This document shows positions 33,399 to 41,674 of a stretch of DNA of 64,000 nucleotides, one piece after another; position 1 is the stretch's first letter; each line of letters opens with the position of its first letter. The notes below the pieces were generated by a model, which was not told where the DNA came from, searched no databases, and worked only from the letters and a program-made list of their open reading frames with translations. The translations under genes and the position numbers were made by a program. The stretch is from NCBI RefSeq assembly GCF_000565285.1, contig NZ_APVL01000005.1, positions 62,001 to 126,000 of the forward strand. Reading direction: 5' to 3'. The stretch is from Cytobacillus firmus DS1 (lineage in GTDB: Bacteria; Bacillota; Bacilli; Bacillales; Cytobacillaceae).

Positions 33399-34472
33399 AT
33401 GAAACAAAGAGTTGAGAAGCTTAGAAAGAAAATGTCGGAAAATGGGTGGAAAGGGGTTTTTATTTACTCACCTGAAAACAGATACTATTTTTCCGGTTAT
33501 AAAGGATCCGCGGGCGCTCTTTTAATAGAAGAGGACTCACAGAAGCTCTTTACAGATTTCCGCTATGTGGACCAGGCTAAGGATCAGGCACCCGATTTTG
33601 AGGTAATCCAGCATCAGCAAAACCTGATTGAAATGGTTTGTGAATCTTTTTCTTCTAATAAGAAAGAAACACTCGCCTTGGAGCTTGGAGATGTTCCGGC
33701 ATCTGTGTATCTGGAAATCCAGGCAAGGCTTCCGGAAGCTGAGCTGGTGGATGTTGCGTCTGCAACAAATGAAATCCGCATGATTAAAGATGAGGAAGAA
33801 ATCGAAAACATGCGAAAAGGAATCGAGATTTGCGATCAGGCTTTCACACACATCTTGGATTTCATCCGTCCAGGTATAACCGAAAAGGATATCGGGCTGG
33901 AACTTGAGATTTTCATGAAAAGGCAGGGGGCCGAACGCATTAAGCCCAATCATGTGATTGCTTCAGGGCCGCGTTCCTGTCTTCCGCATGGACAGGCTAC
34001 TGACCGGGTAATTGAGGTCGGGGATTTTGTCAAAATGGACTATGGTGCGATCGTAAACGGTTATTTCTCCGATTTTACAAGGACAGTTGTCGTGGGAGAG
34101 CCGTCTGAAAAGCAGGTGGAGATCTATAATATCGTCCGCCGGGCGCAGGAGGAATCCCTGAAGGCAATCGGACCTGGAAAAACGTGCAGAGAACTTGATG
34201 AAGTGGGCCGCGGCATTATCCGTGAAGCAGGCTATGGCGACAATTTTGGGCACAGTCTGGGACATTCGCTGGGACTGGCCATCCATGAACAGCCTGCGAT
34301 GAGAGCGACAGATGAGACTGTTCTTCAGGAAGGGATGGTCATCACTGTTGAGCCGGGGATTTATATTCCCGGGTTTGGCGGAGTCAGAATAGAAGACCTC
34401 GTTGTCATTACAAACGATGGCCATGTGAATTTCACTAAATCAACAAAGGATTTGCAAGTGATATCCTATTAA
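33399..34472 (+). CDS. M24 family Xaa-Pro aminopeptidase
   Basis: A 357-residue cytoplasmic metallopeptidase that removes N-terminal residues before proline or cleaves X-Pro dipeptides. It has a creatinase-type N-terminal domain (~1-125, FIYSPENRYYFSGYKGSAGA) and a pita-bread catalytic domain with metal ligands in VKMDYGAIVNGYFSDFTRTV, HSLGHSLGLAIHEQP, TVEPGIYIP and GVRIEDLVVI. ATG 33399 was chosen with AGGGGG/GAAGGG upstream; an upstream in-frame ATG (33264) would add 45 residues with no homology. A TATAAT at 33282-33287 is a possible -10. It is followed 16 bp later by a peptide-binding lipoprotein, so imported peptides are probably its substrates. Confidence 0.94.
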   Translation: MKQRVEKLRKKMSENGWKGVFIYSPENRYYFSGYKGSAGALLIEEDSQKLFTDFRYVDQAKDQAPDFEVIQHQQNLIEMVCESFSSNKKETLALELGDVPASVYLEIQARLPEAELVDVASATNEIRMIKDEEEIENMRKGIEICDQAFTHILDFIRPGITEKDIGLELEIFMKRQGAERIKPNHVIASGPRSCLPHGQATDRVIEVGDFVKMDYGAIVNGYFSDFTRTVVVGEPSEKQVEIYNIVRRAQEESLKAIGPGKTCRELDEVGRGIIREAGYGDNFGHSLGHSLGLAIHEQPAMRATDETVLQEGMVITVEPGIYIPGFGGVRIEDLVVITNDGHVNFTKSTKDLQVISY

Positions 34473-34488
34473 ACAGGGGGTAAAGAGG

Positions 34489-36042
34489 ATGAAAAAAAGA
34501 AGTTTTTGGCTGGGATTAATAGCTTTAATTTTATTATTAGCAGGTTGTTCCGGCGGCAGTGATCCGGGAAGCCTTGAATCTGCCAGCGGTGATTCCAATG
34601 CATCAAATAAAGACCTGGTTATTGCTGTCCTGTCAGATGCAACCAAATTGGATCCGCATCTTGGCACAGATATTCCATCTGCGAATGTGTATCACGGTAA
34701 AATTTACGAAGGTCTTGTACAGCAGGATGAAAATATGGAAATCCAGCCTGCTCTTGCTACTGAATGGAAGCAGCTTGACGACCTGACATGGGAATTCAAG
34801 CTTCGTGAAGGAGTAAAATTCCATGACGGCACTGATTTTACAGCAGAAGCTGTTCAGAAAACAATTGAACGGGTACTGGCAGAAGAAACAGCTTCACCGC
34901 GTTCGAATCTTTTTGAAATGATTAAAGAGGTAAAAGTAGTCGATGATCATACCGTTCAATTGATTACAGAATATCCATATGCTCCACTTTTGGCGAACCT
35001 TGCCCACTATGCATCCGGCATCCTAAGCCCGACTGCCATTGAGTCAGGAGACAATCTCGGTCAAAACCCGGTTGGTACAGGCCCTTACAAGCTTGGCGAG
35101 TGGAAGCCTGGACAGGAAATCAAATTGACTGCATTCGAAGATTACTGGGGTGACAAGCCTTCAATGGAAACTGTCACATATAAAGTAGTTCCTGAAGATT
35201 CTACCCGTATTGCCATGGTTGAAACAGGGGAAGCGCATATCGCAGAGCCTGTGCCTGTCACAGAAGTAGAGCGCATTGAAAACAGCGGCAGCATGGAGCT
35301 TGTACGCAGTGAAGCGCTAGGTGTGGACTACATCGGCTTTAACGTTGAAAAGGAACCATTCAATAATGTAAAAGTGCGCCAGGCTATCAGCTATGCAATT
35401 GATACAGAAGCCATTGTAAAAGGTGTTTATAACAATGTTGGTACAGTTGCTACAGCTCCGATGGGACCTGCCATCTGGGGTCATAACCCGGATCTTGAAG
35501 GCTACAAATATGACCTTGAAAAAGCGAAGCAGCTATTAGCGGAAGCCGGTTACCCGGACGGCTTCAAAACAACGATCTGGACTAATGATAATAAAGCCCG
35601 TATGGACGTGGCAGAAGTTGTTCAGTCCCAATTAAAGGGCATTGGCATTGAAGTGGAAACAAAAGTAGTGGAGTGGGGCGCATACCTTGAAGGTACAGCA
35701 AAAGGCGACCACGATATGTTTATCCTTGGGTGGTCCAACATGACCGGGGATGCGGATTATAACCAGTACTTCCTGTTCCACAGTGATGCACGAGGAAACC
35801 CTGGTAACCGTTCTTTCTACAGCAACCCGAAAGTGGATGAGCTGATTGACCAGGGACGCCAGGAAACAGATGAGCAGAAACGTCTTGAAATCTATGCGGA
35901 AGCCCAAAAAATTGAGATGGAAGAAGCACCAATCGTCTTCCTTCGCAATGATGAAGACCTTGCCGTCATCGGCAGCAATGTTAAAGGCTTCTGGATGCAT
36001 CCATCAGGATTGTACATGCTTGAAAAGGTTACGGTTGAATAA
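34489..36042 (+). CDS. peptide-binding lipoprotein, SBP family 5
   Basis: A 517-residue extracytoplasmic solute-binding protein. It has a lipoprotein signal with lipobox LLLAGC (Cys20), then the family 5 fold: LSDATKLDPHLGTDIPSANV, YEGLVQQDENMEIQPALATE, WEFKLREGVKFHDGTDFTAE and NPVGTGPYKLGEW. This family binds di/oligopeptides, glutathione or nickel; the neighbours (dipeptide permease set, X-Pro peptidase, gamma-glutamyltransferase homologue) favour peptides or gamma-glutamyl peptides. It is expressed in the opposite direction from the rest of the importer. Confidence 0.95.
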   Translation: MKKRSFWLGLIALILLLAGCSGGSDPGSLESASGDSNASNKDLVIAVLSDATKLDPHLGTDIPSANVYHGKIYEGLVQQDENMEIQPALATEWKQLDDLTWEFKLREGVKFHDGTDFTAEAVQKTIERVLAEETASPRSNLFEMIKEVKVVDDHTVQLITEYPYAPLLANLAHYASGILSPTAIESGDNLGQNPVGTGPYKLGEWKPGQEIKLTAFEDYWGDKPSMETVTYKVVPEDSTRIAMVETGEAHIAEPVPVTEVERIENSGSMELVRSEALGVDYIGFNVEKEPFNNVKVRQAISYAIDTEAIVKGVYNNVGTVATAPMGPAIWGHNPDLEGYKYDLEKAKQLLAEAGYPDGFKTTIWTNDNKARMDVAEVVQSQLKGIGIEVETKVVEWGAYLEGTAKGDHDMFILGWSNMTGDADYNQYFLFHSDARGNPGNRSFYSNPKVDELIDQGRQETDEQKRLEIYAEAQKIEMEEAPIVFLRNDEDLAVIGSNVKGFWMHPSGLYMLEKVTVE

Positions 36043-36052
36043 AACAATCACA

Positions 36053-36088
36053 GAAAGGAGCTGTAGCCATATGGGTGCGGCTCCTTTC
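36053..36088 (+). terminator. stem-loop between binding protein and GGT genes
   Basis: GAAAGGAGC (36053-36061) pairs with GCTCCTTTC (36080-36088). No T tract follows, so it may stabilise the upstream message rather than terminate. Confidence 0.5.
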
Positions 36089-36130
36089 ATCGCAGATATT
36101 TCTAAATCCGAAATTTTTTATCAAATTAAA

Positions 36131-36159
36131 ACGTTAATAGATTAATAATTTGCTATAAT
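36131..36159 (+). promoter_or_regulatory. candidate sigma-A promoter for the ggt-like gene
   Basis: Extended -10 TGCTATAAT (36151-36159). The -35 at 17 bp (ACGTTA, 36131-36136) is poor. Confidence 0.5.
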
Positions 36160-36192
36160 CGAAACTAACCAATAATTCCAGAGGTGAACTCC

Positions 36193-37803
36193 ATGAATTT
36201 TGATTTCCAAAACCACCCGTATCCATCCCAGCGAACGACTGTCATGGCAAACAACGGCATGGTCGCAACGTCTCAGCCGCTGGCGGCACAGGCTGGATTA
36301 GATATCATGAAAAAAGGCGGAAATGCCATAGATGCAGCAATTGCCACAGCAGCCGCTCTTACTGTCGTTGAACCGACTTCCAACGGAATCGGCGGCGACG
36401 CATTTGCACTCGTCTGGACGAAAGGGGAACTGCATGGACTGAATGCAAGCGGTCCCGCCCCGAAATCGATTTCCATCGAAGCTTTAAAGGAAAGAGGCTT
36501 CGAAAAAATGCCGACGCACGGCTGGATGCCGGTTACGGTGCCTGGTGCTCCATCTGCGTGGGCTGAGCTTTCCAAGCGATTCGGCAGGCTTCCGTTAAAA
36601 GAAGTCCTCCAGCCCGCCATCGATTATGCGGAAAAAGGCTATCCGTTAACACCGATCCTCGGCAAGTATTGGCAGTATGCGTATAAAAAGTTCAAACAGA
36701 TTCTCACGGACGATGAATTCCAGCATTGGTTTGAAACCTTTGCTCCGGATGGCAGAGCCCCCGAAGTTGGCGAGATCTGGCGTTCTGAAGGACATGCTGC
36801 CACTTTAAGAGCCATTGGCGAAACAGACGGCGAGAGCTTCTACCGCGGGGAGATCGCTGATAAAATTGATGCTTTTTCAAAGAAATATAATGCTTTTTTA
36901 TCAAAGGAAGACCTTGAAGATTATAAAGCGGAATGGGTTGATCCCATTAAGGTCAGCTACCGCGGCTATGATGTGTGGGAAATCCCGCCGAACGGCCAGG
37001 GGCTTGTAGCTCTCTTAGGGTTAAACATTGCCAAAGGCTTTGAATTCGGTGATAAAGATACGGTGGATACCTATCACAAACAAATTGAAGCGATGAAGTT
37101 AGCTTTTACAGACGGCAAGGCATTTATTACAGATCCGGCTGAAATGAAAGTGACTGTTGAAGAACTGCTTTCAGAGGAGTACGGTGAATCACGCCGCAAT
37201 GAGATTGGCGAGGAAGCCGTAACACCTGAGCCATATCAGCCGCCGCGCGGGGGGACTGTTTATCTCGCAGCAGCCGACAGCGAAGGGAACATGGTTTCCT
37301 TCATCCAAAGCAATTATATGGGATTCGGCTCAGGGCTTGTCGTTCCGGGAACAGGCATTGCCCTTCAGAATCGCGGACACGACTTCTCTCTTGATCCGGA
37401 GCACCATAATGCACTGAAGCCGGGCAAGAAAACATATCACACCATTATTCCAGGATTCCTGACAAAAGATGGAGAAGCGGTTGGACCGTTCGGTGTAATG
37501 GGCGGCTATATGCAGCCGCAGGGGCATATGCAGGTGGTCATGAATACAGTGGATTTCTACTTGAACCCGCAGGCTGCCCTTGATGCGCCAAGATGGCAGT
37601 GGATTGAAGGAAAAAAGGTCCAGGTGGAGCCGCACTTCCCTAATCATATTGCCCAGGCTTTGGTACGCAAAGGACATCAAATCGAGGTAACCGTTGATAC
37701 CGGCGGATTCGGCCGCGGCCAGATTATCTGGCGTGACCCGAAAACAGGCGTGCTTATGGGCGGAACAGAAGCTCGAACGGACGGATCAATCGCCGCCTGG
37801 TAA
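36193..37803 (+). CDS. gamma-glutamyltransferase homologue without signal peptide
   Basis: A 536-residue Ntn-hydrolase precursor, which cleaves itself to expose a catalytic Thr, here Thr355 in PPRGGTVYLAAADSEGNMVS. Other family landmarks are MKKGGNAIDAAIATAAALTV, EPTSNGIGGDAFALVW and EAMKLAFTDGK. There is no signal peptide, unlike secreted Ggt, so it should act in the cytoplasm, as expected for B. subtilis YwrD. ATG 36193 was chosen with GAGGTG upstream; an in-frame GTG at 36184 lies in that site. Its neighbours (peptide importer, CHR pair as in ywrAB, DUF1028) point to use of imported gamma-glutamyl compounds. Confidence 0.94.
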   Translation: MNFDFQNHPYPSQRTTVMANNGMVATSQPLAAQAGLDIMKKGGNAIDAAIATAAALTVVEPTSNGIGGDAFALVWTKGELHGLNASGPAPKSISIEALKERGFEKMPTHGWMPVTVPGAPSAWAELSKRFGRLPLKEVLQPAIDYAEKGYPLTPILGKYWQYAYKKFKQILTDDEFQHWFETFAPDGRAPEVGEIWRSEGHAATLRAIGETDGESFYRGEIADKIDAFSKKYNAFLSKEDLEDYKAEWVDPIKVSYRGYDVWEIPPNGQGLVALLGLNIAKGFEFGDKDTVDTYHKQIEAMKLAFTDGKAFITDPAEMKVTVEELLSEEYGESRRNEIGEEAVTPEPYQPPRGGTVYLAAADSEGNMVSFIQSNYMGFGSGLVVPGTGIALQNRGHDFSLDPEHHNALKPGKKTYHTIIPGFLTKDGEAVGPFGVMGGYMQPQGHMQVVMNTVDFYLNPQAALDAPRWQWIEGKKVQVEPHFPNHIAQALVRKGHQIEVTVDTGGFGRGQIIWRDPKTGVLMGGTEARTDGSIAAW

Positions 37804-37919
37804 TAAAAAGTGAGGAAGCAGCACGCATATAAGAGTAAAATAACCATATAAAAGGTAAAGGGGAGCGGACCGGACAAAAGCCGCTCCTCCACCTGCTTTT
37901 TCCGGACACGGAGGCAGTG

Positions 37920-37957
37920 TTACCCAACTGGTCTAGTGGTGGTATAGGTACCTGGTA
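37920..37957 (+). promoter_or_regulatory. candidate promoter/operator before the chr genes
   Basis: TTACCC (37920-37925), 17 bp, TATAGG (37943-37948). The -10 lies within GGTATAGGTACC and touches a second GGTACC-like palindrome, so a repressor site is possible. A GC stem-loop (GGAGCGG/CCGCTCC, 37862-37887) lies upstream and may end the ggt-like transcript. Confidence 0.35.
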
Positions 37958-37987
37958 CCGAAAACAACGAAAAGAGGTGGAGGCATC

Positions 37988-38563
37988 ATGAAGCAGCTTG
38001 ACATCTTTATGGCTTTTTTTAGAGTAGGCATTCTCGGCTATGGCGGCGGGCCGTCGTCGATTCCGCTTGTCCATAAAGAGGTTGTTGATAAATATAAATG
38101 GATGGATACGGATGAATTCGGCGATGTGCTGGCTCTGGGCAACGCACTTCCAGGCCCGATTGCGACAAAAATGGCCGGCTATATCGGCTATCGTGTTGGC
38201 GGCGTTCTTGGAATGGTCACTGCACTTGCAGCAACGATGGTACCAACAATTGTCCTTATGATTATTCTTCTTACCGCATTAAATACATTTAAAGATCAGC
38301 CATGGGTAGCAGGCATGACAAAGGCAGTCGTTCCAGTTGTGGCTGTAATGCTGGCAACACTCACTTGGGACTTTGTTAAAAAGTCATCGAAATCATCTCT
38401 GGGCTGGGGCTGGACTCTCCTTTTTGTGGCCGTAAGCTTAGTTCTTCTTGAATTCATTAATATTCATCCTGCCATTATCATTTTTGTTTTGCTGACAGCC
38501 GCTCTCCTGAAAAAAGATAAAGCTGATAAAAATGAAGCAAAAAAGGAGAGGAATCTCGCATGA
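37988..38563 (+). CDS. CHR family transporter subunit (short chromate transporter type)
   Basis: A 191-residue membrane protein with one CHR domain: GILGYGGGPSSIPLVHKEVV, GNALPGPIATKMAGYIGYRV, then four to five further hydrophobic segments. Short CHR proteins work as pairs of half-transporters; the second half overlaps by 4 bp. Chromate export is the textbook function of the superfamily, but natural chromate exposure is unlikely here and the gene context is gamma-glutamyl peptide use, as in B. subtilis ywrA/ywrB-ywrD. Substrate is therefore open. Confidence 0.9.
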   Translation: MKQLDIFMAFFRVGILGYGGGPSSIPLVHKEVVDKYKWMDTDEFGDVLALGNALPGPIATKMAGYIGYRVGGVLGMVTALAATMVPTIVLMIILLTALNTFKDQPWVAGMTKAVVPVVAVMLATLTWDFVKKSSKSSLGWGWTLLFVAVSLVLLEFINIHPAIIIFVLLTAALLKKDKADKNEAKKERNLA

Positions 38564-39090
38564 TTTACGTTCAGATCTTCTTGGCATTCTTCATTCCGGG
38601 GATTCTAGGATACGGCGGGGGACCGGCATCCATTCCGCTGGTTGAGAATGAAGTGGTCGACAATTATGGCTGGCTCACAACAAATGAATTCAGTGAAATG
38701 CTGGCGATGGGAAATGCACTGCCGGGACCGATTGCCACAAAAATGGCCGGTTATATCGGATATGAACAGGGAGGAATCCTCGGAGCCATCGTAGGGGTAT
38801 TTGCAACTGTAGCTCCATCGCTGATTCTGATGATTGCGCTGCTCGGACTTCTTATGAAGTATAAGGAATCACCGCGCGTCAAGCGCATGACTACTTATAT
38901 CCGGCCGGTGATCGCGGTTTTGCTTGGCATTATGACATATGACTTCTTTTTCTCTGCATATGAAGGTGCGGGAATATGGCAGACACTTTTCATCGGGCTG
39001 GTTAGCTTCTTTTTAATGGAAAGGCTTAAGGTTCATCCGGCTTATGTTATCGCCGGAGCGCTCGTATACGGAGGACTTATTTTAGGATAG
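38560..39090 (+). CDS. CHR family transporter subunit, second half
   Basis: A 176-residue paralogue of the previous protein, sharing GYGGGPASIPLVENEVVDNY and GNALPGPIATKMAGYIGYEQ, with about five membrane segments. The ATGA overlap shows translational coupling. As in other short CHR pairs, the two probably sit in the membrane in opposite topologies and function together. The next gene starts 14 bp downstream. Confidence 0.9.
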   Translation: MIYVQIFLAFFIPGILGYGGGPASIPLVENEVVDNYGWLTTNEFSEMLAMGNALPGPIATKMAGYIGYEQGGILGAIVGVFATVAPSLILMIALLGLLMKYKESPRVKRMTTYIRPVIAVLLGIMTYDFFFSAYEGAGIWQTLFIGLVSFFLMERLKVHPAYVIAGALVYGGLILG

Positions 39091-39104
39091 GGGGAGGAAT
39101 TTGT

Positions 39105-39944
39105 ATGACATTTTCCATCGTTGGATACGATCCGAAGGAAAAAGAATGGGGAATTGCGGTTCAATCGAAATTTCTCGGAGTTGGTGCAGTAGTGCCTTTT
39201 GCAAAAGCAGGTATTGGAGCCGTTGCGACTCAGTCCTACGCCAATACTTCATATGGACCGCGTGCGCTGCAATTGATGGAAGAAGGGAAAACGGCTGAGG
39301 AAGCACTGGAAATCATTACTAAAGATGATCCCGAAAAAGAGCTCCGCCAGGTCGGACTGCTGGATAGCATGGGAAACCCGGCAACGTTCACAGGGGAAGG
39401 CTGCTATGATTGGGCTGGAGGCATGACCGGGCCTCACTTTGCCGCGCAGGGCAATATCCTGGTGGATGAAAAAACGGTTGAGGCAATGGGCCAGACGTTT
39501 ATCTCAACAGACGGCACTCTGGCTGAGCGCCTGCTCGCCGCCCTGAATGCAGGCCAGGCAGCCGGCGGTGACAGCCGCGGCCAGCAATCTGCAGCTCTTC
39601 TTGTAGTGAAAGAAGCCGGGGGATACGGAGGATTTAACGACCGCTACATCGATTTAAGGGTCGACGACCATCCCGAGCCGATTACCGAGCTGATTCGGAT
39701 TTATCACCTGCAGCAGCTGTACTTTGCGCCGTCAAAGGCTGAACGGGTTGCGGCCATTGAAGGTGAGATCAAAGAGGAGCTTGTCCGGGAATTAACTCGG
39801 CTCGATTATTTAAAGGCTGGTCAGGGTGATGAACAGCTATTGAAAGCATTAACGGCCTTTATCCATACCGAAAATTTCGAAGCCCGCGAGCAGGAAGCGG
39901 GGAAGATTGATTTGGATGTTTTAGCGTATATGAAAAAGCTATGA
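39105..39944 (+). CDS. DUF1028 family Ntn-hydrolase-like protein
   Basis: A 279-residue cytoplasmic protein. Residues 1-~200 are the DUF1028 domain: MTFSIVGYDPKEKEWGIAVQ, GAVVPFAKAGIGAVATQSYA, then GPRALQLMEEGKTAEEALE and GDSRGQQSAALLVVKEAGGY. The family is related to Ntn hydrolases and is often found next to gamma-glutamyltransferase or peptidase genes; no activity is established that I know of. Residues ~205-279 are a helical tail (DQLL-like repeats). It ends the operon and a terminator follows. Confidence 0.9.
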   Translation: MTFSIVGYDPKEKEWGIAVQSKFLGVGAVVPFAKAGIGAVATQSYANTSYGPRALQLMEEGKTAEEALEIITKDDPEKELRQVGLLDSMGNPATFTGEGCYDWAGGMTGPHFAAQGNILVDEKTVEAMGQTFISTDGTLAERLLAALNAGQAAGGDSRGQQSAALLVVKEAGGYGGFNDRYIDLRVDDHPEPITELIRIYHLQQLYFAPSKAERVAAIEGEIKEELVRELTRLDYLKAGQGDEQLLKALTAFIHTENFEAREQEAGKIDLDVLAYMKKL

Positions 39945-39950
39945 AGAGGG

Positions 39951-39981
39951 AAAAGCGGAGAGTGATGCTCTTCGTTTTTTT
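39951..39981 (+). terminator. intrinsic terminator after the DUF1028 gene
   Basis: AAGCGGAGAG pairs with CTCTTCGTT (one or two G-U pairs) around TGATG, followed by TTTTTT. Confidence 0.75.
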
Positions 39982-40164
39982 GTTTTCTACTATTGGCCAT
40001 CGTGTTTGAAGGTGAATGTCCGAATCGCTAATCCTACTCATAATGGCAAGTTATTTAAACTTCCTTAACCTGCCAAATGTTAAAATCCTCTTGATTAATG
40101 CCTAAACGGCTGATAAATGTTAGGATAGTAGAGTTAAACGAATTTGGTAGGAGAGATTTAAAAG

Positions 40165-41220
40165 ATGTCAACAGTAAAAGTAAGCAGAAATGAACCGTGC
40201 CCATGCGGGAGCGGAAAAAAATATAAAAAATGCTGCGGCAGCAGGGATGCTGTTTCGATTAAGGATGTATTGAATCACGAAGTTCTTGAGCTTCAAAAGG
40301 AAGCAAGGGTCTTTGCGCTTACTCATTTTGAGGAGGACATGAAAGAGGATTTCAAGGATCTTCTGGAAATACTTGAAGACATTGAACCGCAGGAAAAAGA
40401 GTTCTATGAATTTGTGCACTCTTTCTGGTACGTTCTTTTTGGAACGCTGGATGATGTGGAGTCCGTAATGGATGAGTTCATTCATTCTAAGCTGCCAGCC
40501 GTCACGCGCCCTCGCTTAAAAAGCATTTTGAAGTCGTGGGAGGACAGCAAAGCTGCTGCTGGTAAGTTAATTGAAGTGACTGAAGACAAAGCAGTTATCG
40601 AGGATTGTCTGACCGGGAAGGTTTATAATGTCTCCCTATTTGGTGATATGGACGTTAATGAAGGAAACTTTGCCTTTGCCATGCTGCTTCCTTATGGAGA
40701 AGAGTATGTTGCGTTCCCTGCTATATTTGACTTGCCGGGAGATAATGCTGCACAGTTTGCGGATTACATCCAATATTCCTTCGAAGAATCCGGATATGAG
40801 AATCCTGAAGAATACATGGCTGAATTCCTCATTGATCTTATGAATGACACGCCAAAATCATTAGCAGGTCCAAATATGGACAATTTCGACTGGCCAACCA
40901 AGGGTGCAGAGCAGGTTGCCGACATGTTCCGGGATGATATGATCAAAGCAGGTGAGGAACCATGGCTGATCGGCATGGGAATTTCACTTTGGATGGAGTA
41001 CCTCGGGAAAACCGGCAAACAGGTTAAAAAGCCTGATAACTATGTTGCAGGCCTGAGATACCTTGTAAGCACTATAGCGCCTGTAAAGGAAAATCTCACT
41101 CAGAAAGAATTCGGAGAGTTATACGGCATCAATGCCAACCGGGTTTCCACTTATTATGGCGAGATTTATGACGCAGTCGAGAAAACTATTGTTGAATTGA
41201 TTGAATCGTCGAATTCGTAA
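40165..41220 (+). CDS. SEC-C zinc-motif protein with N-terminal SEC-C
   Basis: A 351-residue protein starting with a SEC-C zinc-binding motif, [19 protein letters not shown] (three-Cys C-x-C-x8-CC arrangement), close to that at the C-terminus of SecA. The rest is acidic and helical: a ~110-residue helical region, a beta section ([20 protein letters not shown]), and a C-terminal helix-turn-helix-like stretch [24 protein letters not shown] motifs contact SecB or ribosomes in proteins where this was tested. The partner here is unknown. It is monocistronic and two genes of space before secA. Confidence 0.85.
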   Translation: MSTVKVSRNEPCPCGSGKKYKKCCGSRDAVSIKDVLNHEVLELQKEARVFALTHFEEDMKEDFKDLLEILEDIEPQEKEFYEFVHSFWYVLFGTLDDVESVMDEFIHSKLPAVTRPRLKSILKSWEDSKAAAGKLIEVTEDKAVIEDCLTGKVYNVSLFGDMDVNEGNFAFAMLLPYGEEYVAFPAIFDLPGDNAAQFADYIQYSFEESGYENPEEYMAEFLIDLMNDTPKSLAGPNMDNFDWPTKGAEQVADMFRDDMIKAGEEPWLIGMGISLWMEYLGKTGKQVKKPDNYVAGLRYLVSTIAPVKENLTQKEFGELYGINANRVSTYYGEIYDAVEKTIVELIESSNS

Positions 41221-41224
41221 AATG

Positions 41225-41250
41225 GAGAGCGTTGCTGCTCTCTGTTTTTA
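41225..41250 (+). terminator. intrinsic terminator after the SEC-C gene
   Basis: GAGAGC (41225-41230) pairs with GCTCTC (41237-41242), followed by TGTTTTT. Confidence 0.8.
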
Positions 41251-41284
41251 TTTATGGGGGAATGTTGGTCACAATCTAACCGGA

Positions 41285-41440
41285 GCCAGCTTCGGAAACA
41301 AATCCCTGGAAAATAACATCCTGAGTTTGAACCCAAGCCACCTTCGGACACAAACCGAGATAATAGGCCATCCTGAGTCCGAACTCAGTCCAGCTTCTGA
41401 CACAAAACCCCGATATTAAGCCCTCCAGCCTCCGAACGGA
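41285..41440 (+). repeat. three degenerate 52-bp tandem repeats
   Basis: Units start at 41285, 41337 and 41389. Shared elements are (G/T)CCA(G/C)CTTC(G/T)GA-ACAAA near the start and CCTGAGT--GAAC or CCAGCCTCCGAAC near the end. They fill much of the 454-bp space between the SEC-C gene and secA. The remainder (41441-41674) contains a good ribosome site AAGGAG for secA and no further gene. Confidence 0.7.
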
Positions 41441-41674
41441 AATCAACGTCCCTATCAGCAAACTAAAGATCTCCATTAAGCCCGCATGCGGCATAAGTTG
41501 TCACCCCCCTCCCAAAGTGGTAATATTAATAAGAAATAATGTGAATTTTCATGGGAGGATTCAGCCGGGAAACAGCGAATCTATTACTACCTGTGCAATG
41601 ATATTAACTATGAAATCAGATATGTCCAGCCCTGAATATAGAGCTGTCATATCCAACATAAAGGAGCGTTTTTA

